Shown here piece after piece: positions 27,803 through 37,078 of a stretch of DNA of 64,000 nt. The stretch is from contig NZ_PJEO01000050.1 of the NCBI RefSeq assembly GCF_002843175.1, positions 1 through 64,000 of the forward strand. The letters are read 5' to 3'. This DNA comes from Confluentibacter flavum. GTDB lineage: Bacteria > Bacteroidota > Bacteroidia > Flavobacteriales > Flavobacteriaceae. The notes under the pieces are model-generated. The model had not been told where the DNA came from and made no database searches. It worked only from the letters and a program-made list of their open reading frames with translations. The position numbers were made by a program, and so were the translations under genes. The stretch's first letter is position 1. Each line of letters opens with the position of its first letter.

Positions 27803-29602
27803 ATGTCAGCACACGAAGATAATCACGCCCACGAAGCTCATGACGACCACGGACATCATCATAAAGAAACATTTGTAACTAAATATATATTTAGTCAAGA
27901 CCATAAAATGATTGCTAAACAGTACCTAATTACAGGTACAATAATGGGAGTTATTGGCGTTTTAATGTCTATGATGTTCCGTATGCAAATTGCATGGCCA
28001 GAAGAACCTAATGTTTTGTTTGAGGCATTATTGGGTAAATGGGCGCCAGAAGGCGTTATGGATGCAGACATCTATTTAGCGTTAGTAACAATTCATGGTA
28101 CTATTATGGTATTTTTCGTATTAACTGCCGGGTTAAGTGGTACATTCAGTAATTTACTTATTCCGTTGCAAATTGGTGCGAGGGATATGGCATCAGGATT
28201 CCTTAATATGATTTCTTATTGGCTATTCTTTTTGTCAAGTGTTATTATGGTTATTTCCTTATTCGTTGAAGCGGGACCTGCAGCGGCTGGTTGGACAATT
28301 TATCCACCATTAAGCGCATTACCAATGGCTCAAGGCGGTTCAGGGATGGGCATGACTTTATGGTTGGTATCTATGGCTATTTTTATTGCTTCTTCATTAA
28401 TGGGATCCCTAAACTATATAGTAACCGTTATTAACTTACGCACTAAAGGAATGTCTATGACAAGACTTCCCTTAACTATATGGGCATTTTTTATTACTGC
28501 AGTAATTGGTGTTATTTCTTTCCCAGTATTGTTATCTGCAGCGTTACTATTAATAATGGATAGGAGTTTTGGAACATCATTCTTTTTATCTGATATTTTT
28601 ATTCAAGGTGAAGTATTACATTACCAAGGTGGTTCGCCCGTTTTATTCGAACATTTATTTTGGTTCTTAGGCCACCCAGAAGTGTATATCGTTATTTTAC
28701 CTGCTATGGGTCTCGTTTCTGAAATTATGGCATCGAACTCACGTAAACCTATTTTTGGCTATCGCGCCATGATTGCCTCTATACTGGCCATTGCGTTTTT
28801 GTCAACCATTGTATGGGGTCACCATATGTTTATTTCTGGTATGAATCCATTCCTTGGTTCCGTTTTTACATTTACAACCTTATTAATTGCGATTCCATCA
28901 GCTGTAAAAGCCTTCAACTGGATTACCACACTTTGGAAAGGTAATTTACAAATGAACCCTGCGATGTTATTCTCAATCGGTTTTGTGTCTACATTCATTA
29001 CTGGAGGTTTAACGGGAATAATTTTGGGAGATAGTGCCTTAGATATTAATGTACATGATACGTACTTTGTAGTAGCACATTTCCATTTAGTAATGGGTAT
29101 TTCTGCACTGTATGGCATGTTTGCGGGTATTTATCATTGGTATCCGAAGATGTTTGGTAGGATGCTTAATAAAAATTTAGGTTATATACATTTCTGGATT
29201 ACAGCCGTGTGTGCCTATGGTGTTTTCTTCCCCATGCATTTTATAGGTATGGCAGGATTACCAAGAAGATATTATACCAATAGTAACTTTCCGTTATTTG
29301 ATGATTTGGCCAATGTAAATGTGATAATAACCATATTCGCCTTAGTTGGCGGCGTAGTACAAATATTATATTTATATAATTTCTTTAGTAGTATTTTCTT
29401 TGGAAAGAAAACCGTTCAAAATCCATGGAAATCTACTACATTAGAGTGGACTACACCTGTTGAACACATGCATGGTAACTGGCCAGGTGACATTCCTCAC
29501 GTATATCGTTGGGCATATGATTATAGTAAGCCAGGACATGATGTCGACTTTGTACCTCAAAATATTCCATTAAAAGAAGGCGAAGAAGAACTTCAGCATT
29601 AA
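27803..29602 (+). CDS. ctaD: Cytochrome c oxidase subunit I
   Basis: A 599-residue heme-copper oxidase with twelve helices, reducing oxygen and pumping protons. Visible: the low-spin heme His in ATIHGTIMVFFV-like LVTIHGTIMVFF; the HPEVY motif (His for CuB with the cross-linked Tyr) in FLGHPEVYIVILPAMG; the HH pair in WGHHMFISGM; and HDTYFVVAHFHLVMG with two heme ligands. The N-terminus is a short His-rich tail (HEDNHAHEAHDDHGHHHK). Subunits III and IV are not in the window and must lie elsewhere. Last gene of the operon, followed by a strong terminator. Confidence 0.96.
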   Translation: MSAHEDNHAHEAHDDHGHHHKETFVTKYIFSQDHKMIAKQYLITGTIMGVIGVLMSMMFRMQIAWPEEPNVLFEALLGKWAPEGVMDADIYLALVTIHGTIMVFFVLTAGLSGTFSNLLIPLQIGARDMASGFLNMISYWLFFLSSVIMVISLFVEAGPAAAGWTIYPPLSALPMAQGGSGMGMTLWLVSMAIFIASSLMGSLNYIVTVINLRTKGMSMTRLPLTIWAFFITAVIGVISFPVLLSAALLLIMDRSFGTSFFLSDIFIQGEVLHYQGGSPVLFEHLFWFLGHPEVYIVILPAMGLVSEIMASNSRKPIFGYRAMIASILAIAFLSTIVWGHHMFISGMNPFLGSVFTFTTLLIAIPSAVKAFNWITTLWKGNLQMNPAMLFSIGFVSTFITGGLTGIILGDSALDINVHDTYFVVAHFHLVMGISALYGMFAGIYHWYPKMFGRMLNKNLGYIHFWITAVCAYGVFFPMHFIGMAGLPRRYYTNSNFPLFDDLANVNVIITIFALVGGVVQILYLYNFFSSIFFGKKTVQNPWKSTTLEWTTPVEHMHGNWPGDIPHVYRWAYDYSKPGHDVDFVPQNIPLKEGEEELQH

Positions 29603-29621
29603 GAATTTATTTTAATTAAAC

Positions 29622-29655
29622 AAAAAAACTCATCCCAAAAGGATGAGTTTTTTTG
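29622..29655 (+). terminator. Intrinsic terminator after ctaD
   Basis: Stem ACTCATCC (29628-29635) / GGATGAGT (29641-29648), loop CAAAA, with a run of A before and T after it. It ends the actA-ctaD operon. Confidence 0.9.
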
Positions 29656-29832
29656 TTTAATTACATTTTTTTTCGATGAAACGTAAAATAATTTAATTAA
29701 TATCGTTGAAATACAAAAAAATGCGTTAAATTGCACTACTATTAAGAATTTTATATGAATTTCTTAAAGAAATTAATTATAGTCTTTTTAGTGTAAATGT
29801 CTATTAACTCAAATCTATAACTGACCAATGTT

Positions 29833-32800
29833 ATGAAAAAAAACTACTCATTTAGATATGTAAAGTTTTTTGCAATCTATAGTATGGTATTCCTTTGGGC
29901 TGCCTTAAAAGTTAATGCCCAGTGTCCAACTGTTAACGATCCAGCCCCAACAATTCTAGATGCATCAGGATACACTTTTGCAGATTTAAGTGCCGACTTT
30001 GTAACTGATAATGGTGGAGGTATATCATGGTACAGTAATTCAACGGGAGGGACTCTTTTTAGTTCTACACAACTAGTTTCAGAAGGAACATATTATGCTG
30101 ATGATAATTCAGGAGCATGTGGTCCAAGAACTGCTATTGTTGTTGATATTCAGGTCAATAGATCGGGTCAGCCATTAGATGGGATTTATTGTAGTAATGA
30201 AAACCCAACAGTTCAAACTTATATTGATGATGTCTTGCAACCAAACATACCATCTGGTGGTTCAATAGAGGTCTATTATGATTACGAATTAACAGATTTA
30301 GCAAATTCTACAGATCCCCTGTCTGACTTTTATACTTACTACATAATTTTTGTTGATAGTTTGGGAAATAAAAGCCAAATTGAATTCGGAGATACAATCG
30401 TTGTTGATTCCCCAGCCGATCCAACGCCTTCTGGATCTCAAATTTTCTGCTCTGATACAAATCCTACCATAGCTAATTTAGATCCCGGAACTACATCATC
30501 TTTTAGGTGGTATCAAAGTTTAGATGGGTTTGGAAATCCAATTCTTCCAGCTTTGTCACCATCTACCGCATTAGTAAATGGAAATACCTATTATGTAATA
30601 GTTGATGACTTTTGTAGGAGTAATGCCGTTTCTGTATTAGTCAATATTAATCAACCTGTTGATGCGGGAACTTCAGCAACTTTAGAATATTGTGATGATA
30701 GTATTCCAGCTGCTCCCTTTGATTTATTTGATGAGCTTGGCGGAACACCAGATACAAACGGAACTTGGTCAGGTCCTTTGCCAACCTCAAACGGAAATCT
30801 AGGTACAGTTGATATTTCAACACTTACAGCTGGAATTCACACATTTATATATACGGTTCCGAGTAATGGTGCTTGTCCACAAGACTCAGCCAATATAACC
30901 ATTACAATATATGAAACGCTCACTTCGGGAACGGTTTCACCAACAAGTCCAGCTACGTTTTGTGAATCTACTGCATCAGCTTCATTTGATTTATTTTCAC
31001 TTCTTGATAATGAAGATGTTGGAGGTCAATGGACTCAAGGAACTTTAAGTTCAGATCCTATAGTTCCAGATCCATCAACTACTAATTTTACTGGATTAAC
31101 ACCTGCAACATATAATTTCACATATACACAGAATCTATCTACACCATGTCCAGAAGAATCAACAACGGTTCAAATAGTTATTTTACCTGACCCAAATGCT
31201 GGTAATGCAGTAAACCAAACATTTTGTGAAAATGATTTAGCTACAAATTCGCCGTTTGATTTATTTGATGCTTTAGATGGCTCTCAAGATAATAACAGTG
31301 GTACATGGACAGATGCAAGTAATGCAACCATTTCTAATTCTTTAGATTTAACAACGCTTACGGTGGCTGGAAGTCCCTATTCATTTAATTATACGATTGA
31401 TAATGGCACGTGTTCAGATACAGAAACCATAACAATAACCATACAACCTGCTCCAGATTCTGGAACACCAGTAGCAACTTTCCCCGACTATTGTGAAGGA
31501 AGCGCACCAGCAAGTTTTGATTTGTTTACGTTATTGGATAATGAAGATCAAACAGGTACTTGGTATGTTGGAACTGATAATTTAGGAGCCACAATTTCTA
31601 ATCCAGTTGACTTATCGACTTACACGGCTAATACCTATAATTTTACTTTTGATGTTGATGCCATTGGAACTTGTGATGATGCTTTGGTCACTGTTTCAGT
31701 CACAATCAATCCATTACCAAACACAGGCACTCCAATTGCAGCCGTATTTTGTGAAAATGATTTAGTTGCTAATTCGCCTTTGGATTTATTCGGACAATTA
31801 ACAGGTGAAGACTCAGGAGGAACTTGGATCGATGATGATACAACAGGAGCTATAATAAATGGAAGCGATGTCGATTTAACTTTGCTAACTATAGGTTCTT
31901 ACAATTTCACATATACTATTACTAATGCGAATACTTGCGTCAATAGTTCTACGGTAACAGTTACTGTTGAGGATGCACCAGAATCTGGAACAGCAAATAC
32001 GCCAGTTGAATTTTGTTTAGCTGATATAACAACAGGACAAACCTATAATTTATTTGATTTATTAACAGATGAAGACCAAACAGGAACTTGGAGTGACGAT
32101 GATGCAACAGGAGCCTTAACTGGAAATAGTGTAGCGCTTGATGATTTAACTCAAGGAACTTTTGACTTTACTTATGATGTAGCCGCTATTGGAACTTGCG
32201 ACGATGTAAACGTGACTGTTTCAATAATTATAAATGATACAGTAGCGCCAACCGCAGCAGCAACACAAGAGTTTTGCGATACAGCAACAGTCGCCGATTT
32301 GGTTGCTACAGGTACAGCCATTCAATGGTATGCTGATGCAACAGGAGGAACACCTTTAGCAGGCACAGATGCTTTAGTAGATGGGGAAGATTACTTTGTT
32401 ACACAAACAGATGCAACAACAGGTTGCGAATCTTCAGTAAGAACTCAAGTAATTGCAACCATATATCAATCTCCAAATGCTGGAAACCCTGCTACACCAA
32501 TTGTTGGTTGTAATAACACAACTATAGATTTAAATGCAGGTTTAGATGGTACTCAAGATATTGGTGGAACTTGGTATGAAGGTTTAGATAATACTGGAAC
32601 TGTGGTTGCTAGTCCTACTACTTATGATGTTACAGGATTTTCTGTTGGAAATTATCAATTCACTTATTATGTAACAGCTAATGCTCCGTGTGTGGATGAT
32701 TTTACTACAATAACAATAACTATTGAAGCGCCGTTAAGTGCTGGAACAGATAATGTCTTAGATGTTTGCAGCAACAATGGAACAACAGATTTATTTACAC

Positions 32801-33996
32801 TTTTAGGTAGTGCAGATGTCGGAGGTACTTGGTCGCCAGCTTTAGCTAGCAGTACAGGTGTATTCGACCCATTAGTTGATGCGCTTGGAACCTATACATA
32901 TTCATTAACTAATGCTTGTGGAACGGTTTCGAGCGATGTGGTTGTTACCGTAACACAAGCCCCAAATGCAGGAACAGATAACCCAGCTAATATTTGCGTC
33001 ATAGATGGTGTTACAGATTTATTCACATTCTTAGGAAGTTCAGCACAATCCGGAGGGACTTGGTCACCAGCTTTAATAAGCGGCACAGGAGCGTTTGATC
33101 CATTAGTAGATACAGCAGGGGTTTATACATATACGGTTACTGCAATTGCACCGTGTTCTCCAGATTCCAGTGCGCAAATAACAGTTACGATTAGTGATAG
33201 TCCTGCCCCCATCGTTTTAGATGCTAATCCAGAATTTTGTTTGGTTGATAACCCAACGGTTTCAGATTTAGATGCTGCCATTAGGGTAACAGGAACCATT
33301 AGTTGGTATGCAGACGCCACCTTAACAACGCCTTTAAATGCAACAGATGCTTTGGTGAATGGTGAAAATTATTTTGCCAGACAAACCACAGGTTCCGGTT
33401 GTGAATCATCACAAAGTGTTGAAATAACGGCAACAGTTAATAATGTTGCTACCCCAACTTTAATCGATTCTGATTTAGAATTATGTATCAATGATGACCC
33501 AACTATTATGGAGTTAACAGTAAATATTTCAGAGTACGATTCAAATCTAAATAATGTGAATTGGTATGATACGGCAATAGGCGGGACGCCACTTTCTAGC
33601 GGTGTGTCATTAAGTAATGACGTAACATATTATGCGACATTATATGATGCATCAACAGGTTGCGAAAGTAGTGTGCGTTTAGCATATACTACAGACTTAA
33701 CTTCGTGTGGCGAATTGGTGTTACCGGATGGTTTTTCACCAAATGGAGATGGTGTTAACGACACGTTCGATTATAACAACCTCGATATTTTACATCCCAA
33801 TTTTGAAATCCAGATTTTCAATAGATACGGAACGGTTGTTTATAAAGGAAATACGAGTACACCGCGTTTTGATGGGACGTCCAATCAGGGTGGTATAGGA
33901 AAGAAGCAACTACCGGTAGGTGTTTATTTTTACATATTCAACTTCAACGATGGTACAAATAAACCAAAACAAGGACGCTTATACTTAAGCAGATAA
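29833..33996 (+). CDS. Cell-surface repeat protein with type IX secretion type B sorting domain
   Basis: A 1387-residue secreted protein. A signal peptide (FFAIYSMVFLWAALKVNAQ) is followed by about a dozen diverged Ig-like repeats of roughly 80-100 residues. Most begin with a Cys (FCE, YCE, FCL) and contain a DLF...GTW core, for example SPFDLFDALDGSQDNNSGTW and SFDLFTLLDNEDQTGTW. The C-terminus from about residue 1297 is a gliding-motility type B sorting domain: LPDGFSPNGDGVNDTFD, then FEIQIFNRYGTVVYKG and LPVGVYFYIFNF. Such proteins leave through the type IX system and are held by a PorP/SprF-like partner, which is the next gene. Probable adhesin. Confidence 0.9.
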   Translation: MKKNYSFRYVKFFAIYSMVFLWAALKVNAQCPTVNDPAPTILDASGYTFADLSADFVTDNGGGISWYSNSTGGTLFSSTQLVSEGTYYADDNSGACGPRTAIVVDIQVNRSGQPLDGIYCSNENPTVQTYIDDVLQPNIPSGGSIEVYYDYELTDLANSTDPLSDFYTYYIIFVDSLGNKSQIEFGDTIVVDSPADPTPSGSQIFCSDTNPTIANLDPGTTSSFRWYQSLDGFGNPILPALSPSTALVNGNTYYVIVDDFCRSNAVSVLVNINQPVDAGTSATLEYCDDSIPAAPFDLFDELGGTPDTNGTWSGPLPTSNGNLGTVDISTLTAGIHTFIYTVPSNGACPQDSANITITIYETLTSGTVSPTSPATFCESTASASFDLFSLLDNEDVGGQWTQGTLSSDPIVPDPSTTNFTGLTPATYNFTYTQNLSTPCPEESTTVQIVILPDPNAGNAVNQTFCENDLATNSPFDLFDALDGSQDNNSGTWTDASNATISNSLDLTTLTVAGSPYSFNYTIDNGTCSDTETITITIQPAPDSGTPVATFPDYCEGSAPASFDLFTLLDNEDQTGTWYVGTDNLGATISNPVDLSTYTANTYNFTFDVDAIGTCDDALVTVSVTINPLPNTGTPIAAVFCENDLVANSPLDLFGQLTGEDSGGTWIDDDTTGAIINGSDVDLTLLTIGSYNFTYTITNANTCVNSSTVTVTVEDAPESGTANTPVEFCLADITTGQTYNLFDLLTDEDQTGTWSDDDATGALTGNSVALDDLTQGTFDFTYDVAAIGTCDDVNVTVSIIINDTVAPTAAATQEFCDTATVADLVATGTAIQWYADATGGTPLAGTDALVDGEDYFVTQTDATTGCESSVRTQVIATIYQSPNAGNPATPIVGCNNTTIDLNAGLDGTQDIGGTWYEGLDNTGTVVASPTTYDVTGFSVGNYQFTYYVTANAPCVDDFTTITITIEAPLSAGTDNVLDVCSNNGTTDLFTLLGSADVGGTWSPALASSTGVFDPLVDALGTYTYSLTNACGTVSSDVVVTVTQAPNAGTDNPANICVIDGVTDLFTFLGSSAQSGGTWSPALISGTGAFDPLVDTAGVYTYTVTAIAPCSPDSSAQITVTISDSPAPIVLDANPEFCLVDNPTVSDLDAAIRVTGTISWYADATLTTPLNATDALVNGENYFARQTTGSGCESSQSVEITATVNNVATPTLIDSDLELCINDDPTIMELTVNISEYDSNLNNVNWYDTAIGGTPLSSGVSLSNDVTYYATLYDASTGCESSVRLAYTTDLTSCGELVLPDGFSPNGDGVNDTFDYNNLDILHPNFEIQIFNRYGTVVYKGNTSTPRFDGTSNQGGIGKKQLPVGVYFYIFNFNDGTNKPKQGRLYLSR

Positions 33997-34025
33997 TTTT
34001 TAGATAAATCAAAAATTTAGAAACG

Positions 34026-34982
34026 ATGAAAAATTTAAATATATATCATAAAATAGCTGCTCTAATAAGTTTGGCATTCTTGTCACTACAAAGCTTTGCA
34101 CAGCAAGACCCACAATTCACTCAATATATGTACAATATGAGTGTCATTAACCCAGCGTATGCAACGGCCGATGAAGGTATTTTAAACTTAGGTGGATTAT
34201 ATAGAACACAATGGGTAGGCTTTGAAGGTGCTCCAAAAACAGGAACCTTTTTTGCCCATACACCAATAAACAATAAAATTGAGTTGGGGGTATCTTTCAC
34301 AAACGATAATATAGGTGATATTGTAAATGAAAACAATATCTATGCAGATTTTGCTTATGTATTGCCAGTTGGTTTAAAAAGTAAATTGTCCTTAGGTTTA
34401 AAAGCTGGATTTACCATTTTCGATACTGATTTCAATGGATTTAATTTACAATCGGGTGGTCCGGGAACGGATATTGCCTTTAACGAAAATATCAGCAGAA
34501 CATTCCCCAATTTAGGAATAGGTGCTTTTTTCTTTACCGATAATTATTATCTGGGTTTGTCCGCTCCAAATATGTTGTCAACAAAACATTTAGAAAACGA
34601 AAATGGGATTAAAGCTACCGGAGTTGAAAGTGTTCATTATTTCTTAACGGGAGGTTATGTGTTTGATATTAATGAAAACTTGAAATTTAAACCTGCTTTC
34701 ATGGCAAAAGGAGTAAGCGGTGCACCGATTGCACTGGATTTAACAGCCAATGTGTTAATTCAAGAACGGCTAGAAGCTGGTTTAGGTTATAGATTGGGCG
34801 ATGCCGTAAGTGCATTGGTTAATTTTAAAGTAACCCCACAGCTTAGAATTGGTTATGCTTACGATTATACAACAAGTAACTTAAGTAACTATAATTCGGG
34901 GTCACACGAAATATTTATTTTATTTGATATTGATTTATTCGGACTTAAAGGCGGTTATGATCGTTCACCTAGATTCTTCTAA
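34026..34982 (+). CDS. PorP/SprF family outer-membrane protein
   Basis: A 318-residue beta-barrel protein with a signal peptide (ALISLAFLSLQSFAQQ). The start of the mature protein, DPQFTQYMYNMSVINPAYA, is the signature of the type IX secretion membrane protein PorP/SprF family, followed by alternating amphipathic strands and a C-terminal aromatic residue (SPRFF). SprF-like proteins are required for secretion or surface attachment of a cognate type B substrate, and the gene directly follows such a substrate (29-bp gap). Confidence 0.93.
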   Translation: MKNLNIYHKIAALISLAFLSLQSFAQQDPQFTQYMYNMSVINPAYATADEGILNLGGLYRTQWVGFEGAPKTGTFFAHTPINNKIELGVSFTNDNIGDIVNENNIYADFAYVLPVGLKSKLSLGLKAGFTIFDTDFNGFNLQSGGPGTDIAFNENISRTFPNLGIGAFFFTDNYYLGLSAPNMLSTKHLENENGIKATGVESVHYFLTGGYVFDINENLKFKPAFMAKGVSGAPIALDLTANVLIQERLEAGLGYRLGDAVSALVNFKVTPQLRIGYAYDYTTSNLSNYNSGSHEIFILFDIDLFGLKGGYDRSPRFF

Positions 34983-34999
34983 AATTAAAGACACCACAG

Positions 35000-36886
35000 A
35001 TGAAAACAAATACATACATACTAGCAAGCCTTTTATTAGTTAGTGGAGTTACATTAGCACAAAAAGGTGATTTAAAACGAGTGGATAAGCTTTTTGAAAT
35101 GAGAGCTTATAACCAAGCAGCCGAAATTTATGAAACAAAAGAACGGACGCAACAAGTACTTCAAAATTTAGCCGATAGTTATTACTATAATGCCAATTTA
35201 CAAAAGGCCGTGAAAACGTATAGAGAACTATTTGTTGCTTATGGAGATTCTTTGGATTTAGACTATTATTTTAGATATGGTCAGGCTTTAAAAGGTATTC
35301 AAAATTATGATGAAGCAGATAAATATTTAAAGACTTACTATAACAAAGATTTGAACACTGCGGCTTTTATTGAAAAAAACACCAAAACAACACCGCATAA
35401 TTTCAGTCTTAAACAAGTTGAAACTGAAAACTCTTATAGCGATTTTGGATTGTCTTTTTATGGTGATGATAAAGTGGCTTTTGCTTCAACAAGAAATACT
35501 GAAAGTCCCAACTATGTATGGAACGATTTGCCTTATTTAGATTTATACTTAGCAACAATATCAAATAATGGTAATTTAGAAAATGTGGTGCCTTTTTCTG
35601 ATGCGATTAATACAGATTCCCATGAAAGTAATGCGGTTATTACTAAAGATGGTAAAACCATGTATTTTAATAGAACAAATTCAAACCGAAAAAAGGGTGA
35701 TGAAGATAAAATAGCGCATGTTAAAATTTACAAAGCCGAATTGGTAGATGGGAATTGGACAAACGTTACAGCATTACCTTTCACGTCTAATTCATACAGT
35801 ACAGAGCATCCAGCATTGAGTAAAGATGAAAAAACGCTTTATTTTGCTAGTGATATGCCAAGTACTTATGGAAGTTTTGATATCTACAAAGTCGCCATTA
35901 ATGAGGATGGTACTTATGGCGAACCTGAAAATTTAGGAGCAACTATAAATACCAAACAAAGAGAACAATTTCCTTTTATAAGTGATTATGATGTGTTGTA
36001 TTTTTCATCCATTGGTCATGAGGGTTTTGGAGGTTTGGATGTTTTTAGAAGCAATACGGTAAACGCGACTTTTGATGCTCCTGTTAATTTAGGAAGCACC
36101 ATAAACAGTGGTTTAGACGATTTTGCGTATGTTATAAAGGAAAAAGATAATAAGGGATTTGTGTCATCCAATAGATCAGGTTTCGATAGAATGCTTGCTT
36201 TCACAAGAGAAGAAAACATTCTAACCAAATACCAAGTAGAAGGTGTTGTTCAAGATAAAAACAGTAAAGAATTATTGGCAGGTGCTTTGGTAACCTTGTT
36301 TGATGAAGCTGGAAACGTTATTCAAGATTCTCTAATTGGTGAAAAAGCTGGCTACTTATTCAAAATAGAACCTAACAAAAAGTACAAAGTAAGAGGAACA
36401 CTTAAGGCGTACATTCCTCAAGATGTTGAGTTTTCAACTGATAGCGAAGGCAAGGTTCAGCATAATATTTATTTATCATTAGAATCGTTTTCTGATGTTG
36501 AAGCACGAGTTAAAAAAGATGAAAAAGGTGAGTTGAAAGTTGAGTTGGATAAAATTTATTTCGACTTTGATGCTTCTAAAATACGTACTGATGCTGCAAC
36601 CACCTTAAACGTATTGGTAGATTTAATGAAAAAATATCCTTCCATGGAAATAGAAGTGTCTGCACATACAGATGCTCATGGGAATGATCAATATAATTTG
36701 GAATTATCTAACCGAAGAGCTGCTTCTACGTTAGAATATTTAGTAAACAAAGGAATAGATAGAACCCGATTGAAAAGTATTGGTTATGGCGAAATGCAGC
36801 CACTAAATAATTGTACAGAACCAAATATGTGTACCGACGAAGAATATGATGTCAACAGACGTTGTGAGTTCAAAATTTTAAATTAA
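35000..36886 (+). CDS. OmpA-family protein with PD40 repeats
   Basis: 628 residues: signal peptide (YILASLLLVSGVTLAQ), TPR-like N-terminal region (about 25-130), WD40-like PD40 beta-propeller repeats (about 140-400, with FASDMPSTYGSFDIYKV and YFSSIGHEGFGGLDVF), a carboxypeptidase regulatory-like beta domain (about 415-500) and a C-terminal OmpA domain binding peptidoglycan (KIYFDFDASKIR, EVSAHTDAHGNDQYNLELSN, RLKSIGYGE). It is third in the operon, 17 bases after the PorP-like gene. This adhesin-PorP-OmpA order is common for type IX surface systems, where the OmpA member anchors the complex to the cell wall. Confidence 0.93.
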   Translation: MKTNTYILASLLLVSGVTLAQKGDLKRVDKLFEMRAYNQAAEIYETKERTQQVLQNLADSYYYNANLQKAVKTYRELFVAYGDSLDLDYYFRYGQALKGIQNYDEADKYLKTYYNKDLNTAAFIEKNTKTTPHNFSLKQVETENSYSDFGLSFYGDDKVAFASTRNTESPNYVWNDLPYLDLYLATISNNGNLENVVPFSDAINTDSHESNAVITKDGKTMYFNRTNSNRKKGDEDKIAHVKIYKAELVDGNWTNVTALPFTSNSYSTEHPALSKDEKTLYFASDMPSTYGSFDIYKVAINEDGTYGEPENLGATINTKQREQFPFISDYDVLYFSSIGHEGFGGLDVFRSNTVNATFDAPVNLGSTINSGLDDFAYVIKEKDNKGFVSSNRSGFDRMLAFTREENILTKYQVEGVVQDKNSKELLAGALVTLFDEAGNVIQDSLIGEKAGYLFKIEPNKKYKVRGTLKAYIPQDVEFSTDSEGKVQHNIYLSLESFSDVEARVKKDEKGELKVELDKIYFDFDASKIRTDAATTLNVLVDLMKKYPSMEIEVSAHTDAHGNDQYNLELSNRRAASTLEYLVNKGIDRTRLKSIGYGEMQPLNNCTEPNMCTDEEYDVNRRCEFKILN

Positions 36887-36901
36887 TCCAATTCCTGCGA
36901 A

Positions 36902-36919
36902 TCCCGATAGTTATCGGGA
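36902..36919. repeat. Second copy of the CCCGATAG palindrome, nested in an outer repeat
   Basis: TCCCGATAGTTATCGGGA differs at one central base from the copy at 11891-11908. It is flanked by ATTCC (from 36891) and GGAAT (ending 36925), so it sits inside a larger imperfect inverted repeat. Confidence 0.7.
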
Positions 36920-36941
36920 AGGAATCTCATGATGAATTATC

Positions 36942-36986
36942 AAAGACCTTTGCATCAAATTTTCATTTGCAAAGGTCTTTTTTCTT
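36942..36986 (+). terminator. Strong intrinsic terminator after the OmpA-family gene
   Basis: A perfect 13-bp stem, AAAGACCTTTGCA (36942-36954) / TGCAAAGGTCTTT (36968-36980), followed by T-rich sequence. Its right arm overlaps the -33 element of the ruvB promoter. Confidence 0.9.
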
Positions 36987-36994
36987 TATATTTG
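36966..36994 (+). promoter_or_regulatory. Promoter of ruvB
   Basis: TTTG at 36966-36969, 17 bases, TATATTTG at 36987-36994. The predicted start near 37000 places the whole following hairpin in the ruvB leader. Confidence 0.6.
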
Positions 36995-37006
36995 CTTATG
37001 TCATTC

Positions 37007-37069
37007 CTGCGCAGGCAGGAATCCACTATTTTAATATTTTCACAATAAAATAGATTCCTGCCTCCGCAG
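37007..37069. repeat. Long inverted repeat filling the ruvB leader
   Basis: Arm 37007-37033 and arm 37046-37069 pair over about 23 bp: CTGCG, one C-C mismatch, AGGCAGGAAT, a 3-base bulge, CTATTTTA, with a 12-base loop. Within the left arm ATTCCTGC-GCAG-GCAGGAAT (37003-37022) is itself palindromic. The hairpin ends 9 bases before the ATG and would cover the ribosome-binding region. Confidence 0.75.
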
Positions 37070-37078
37070 TAAGTTGCT

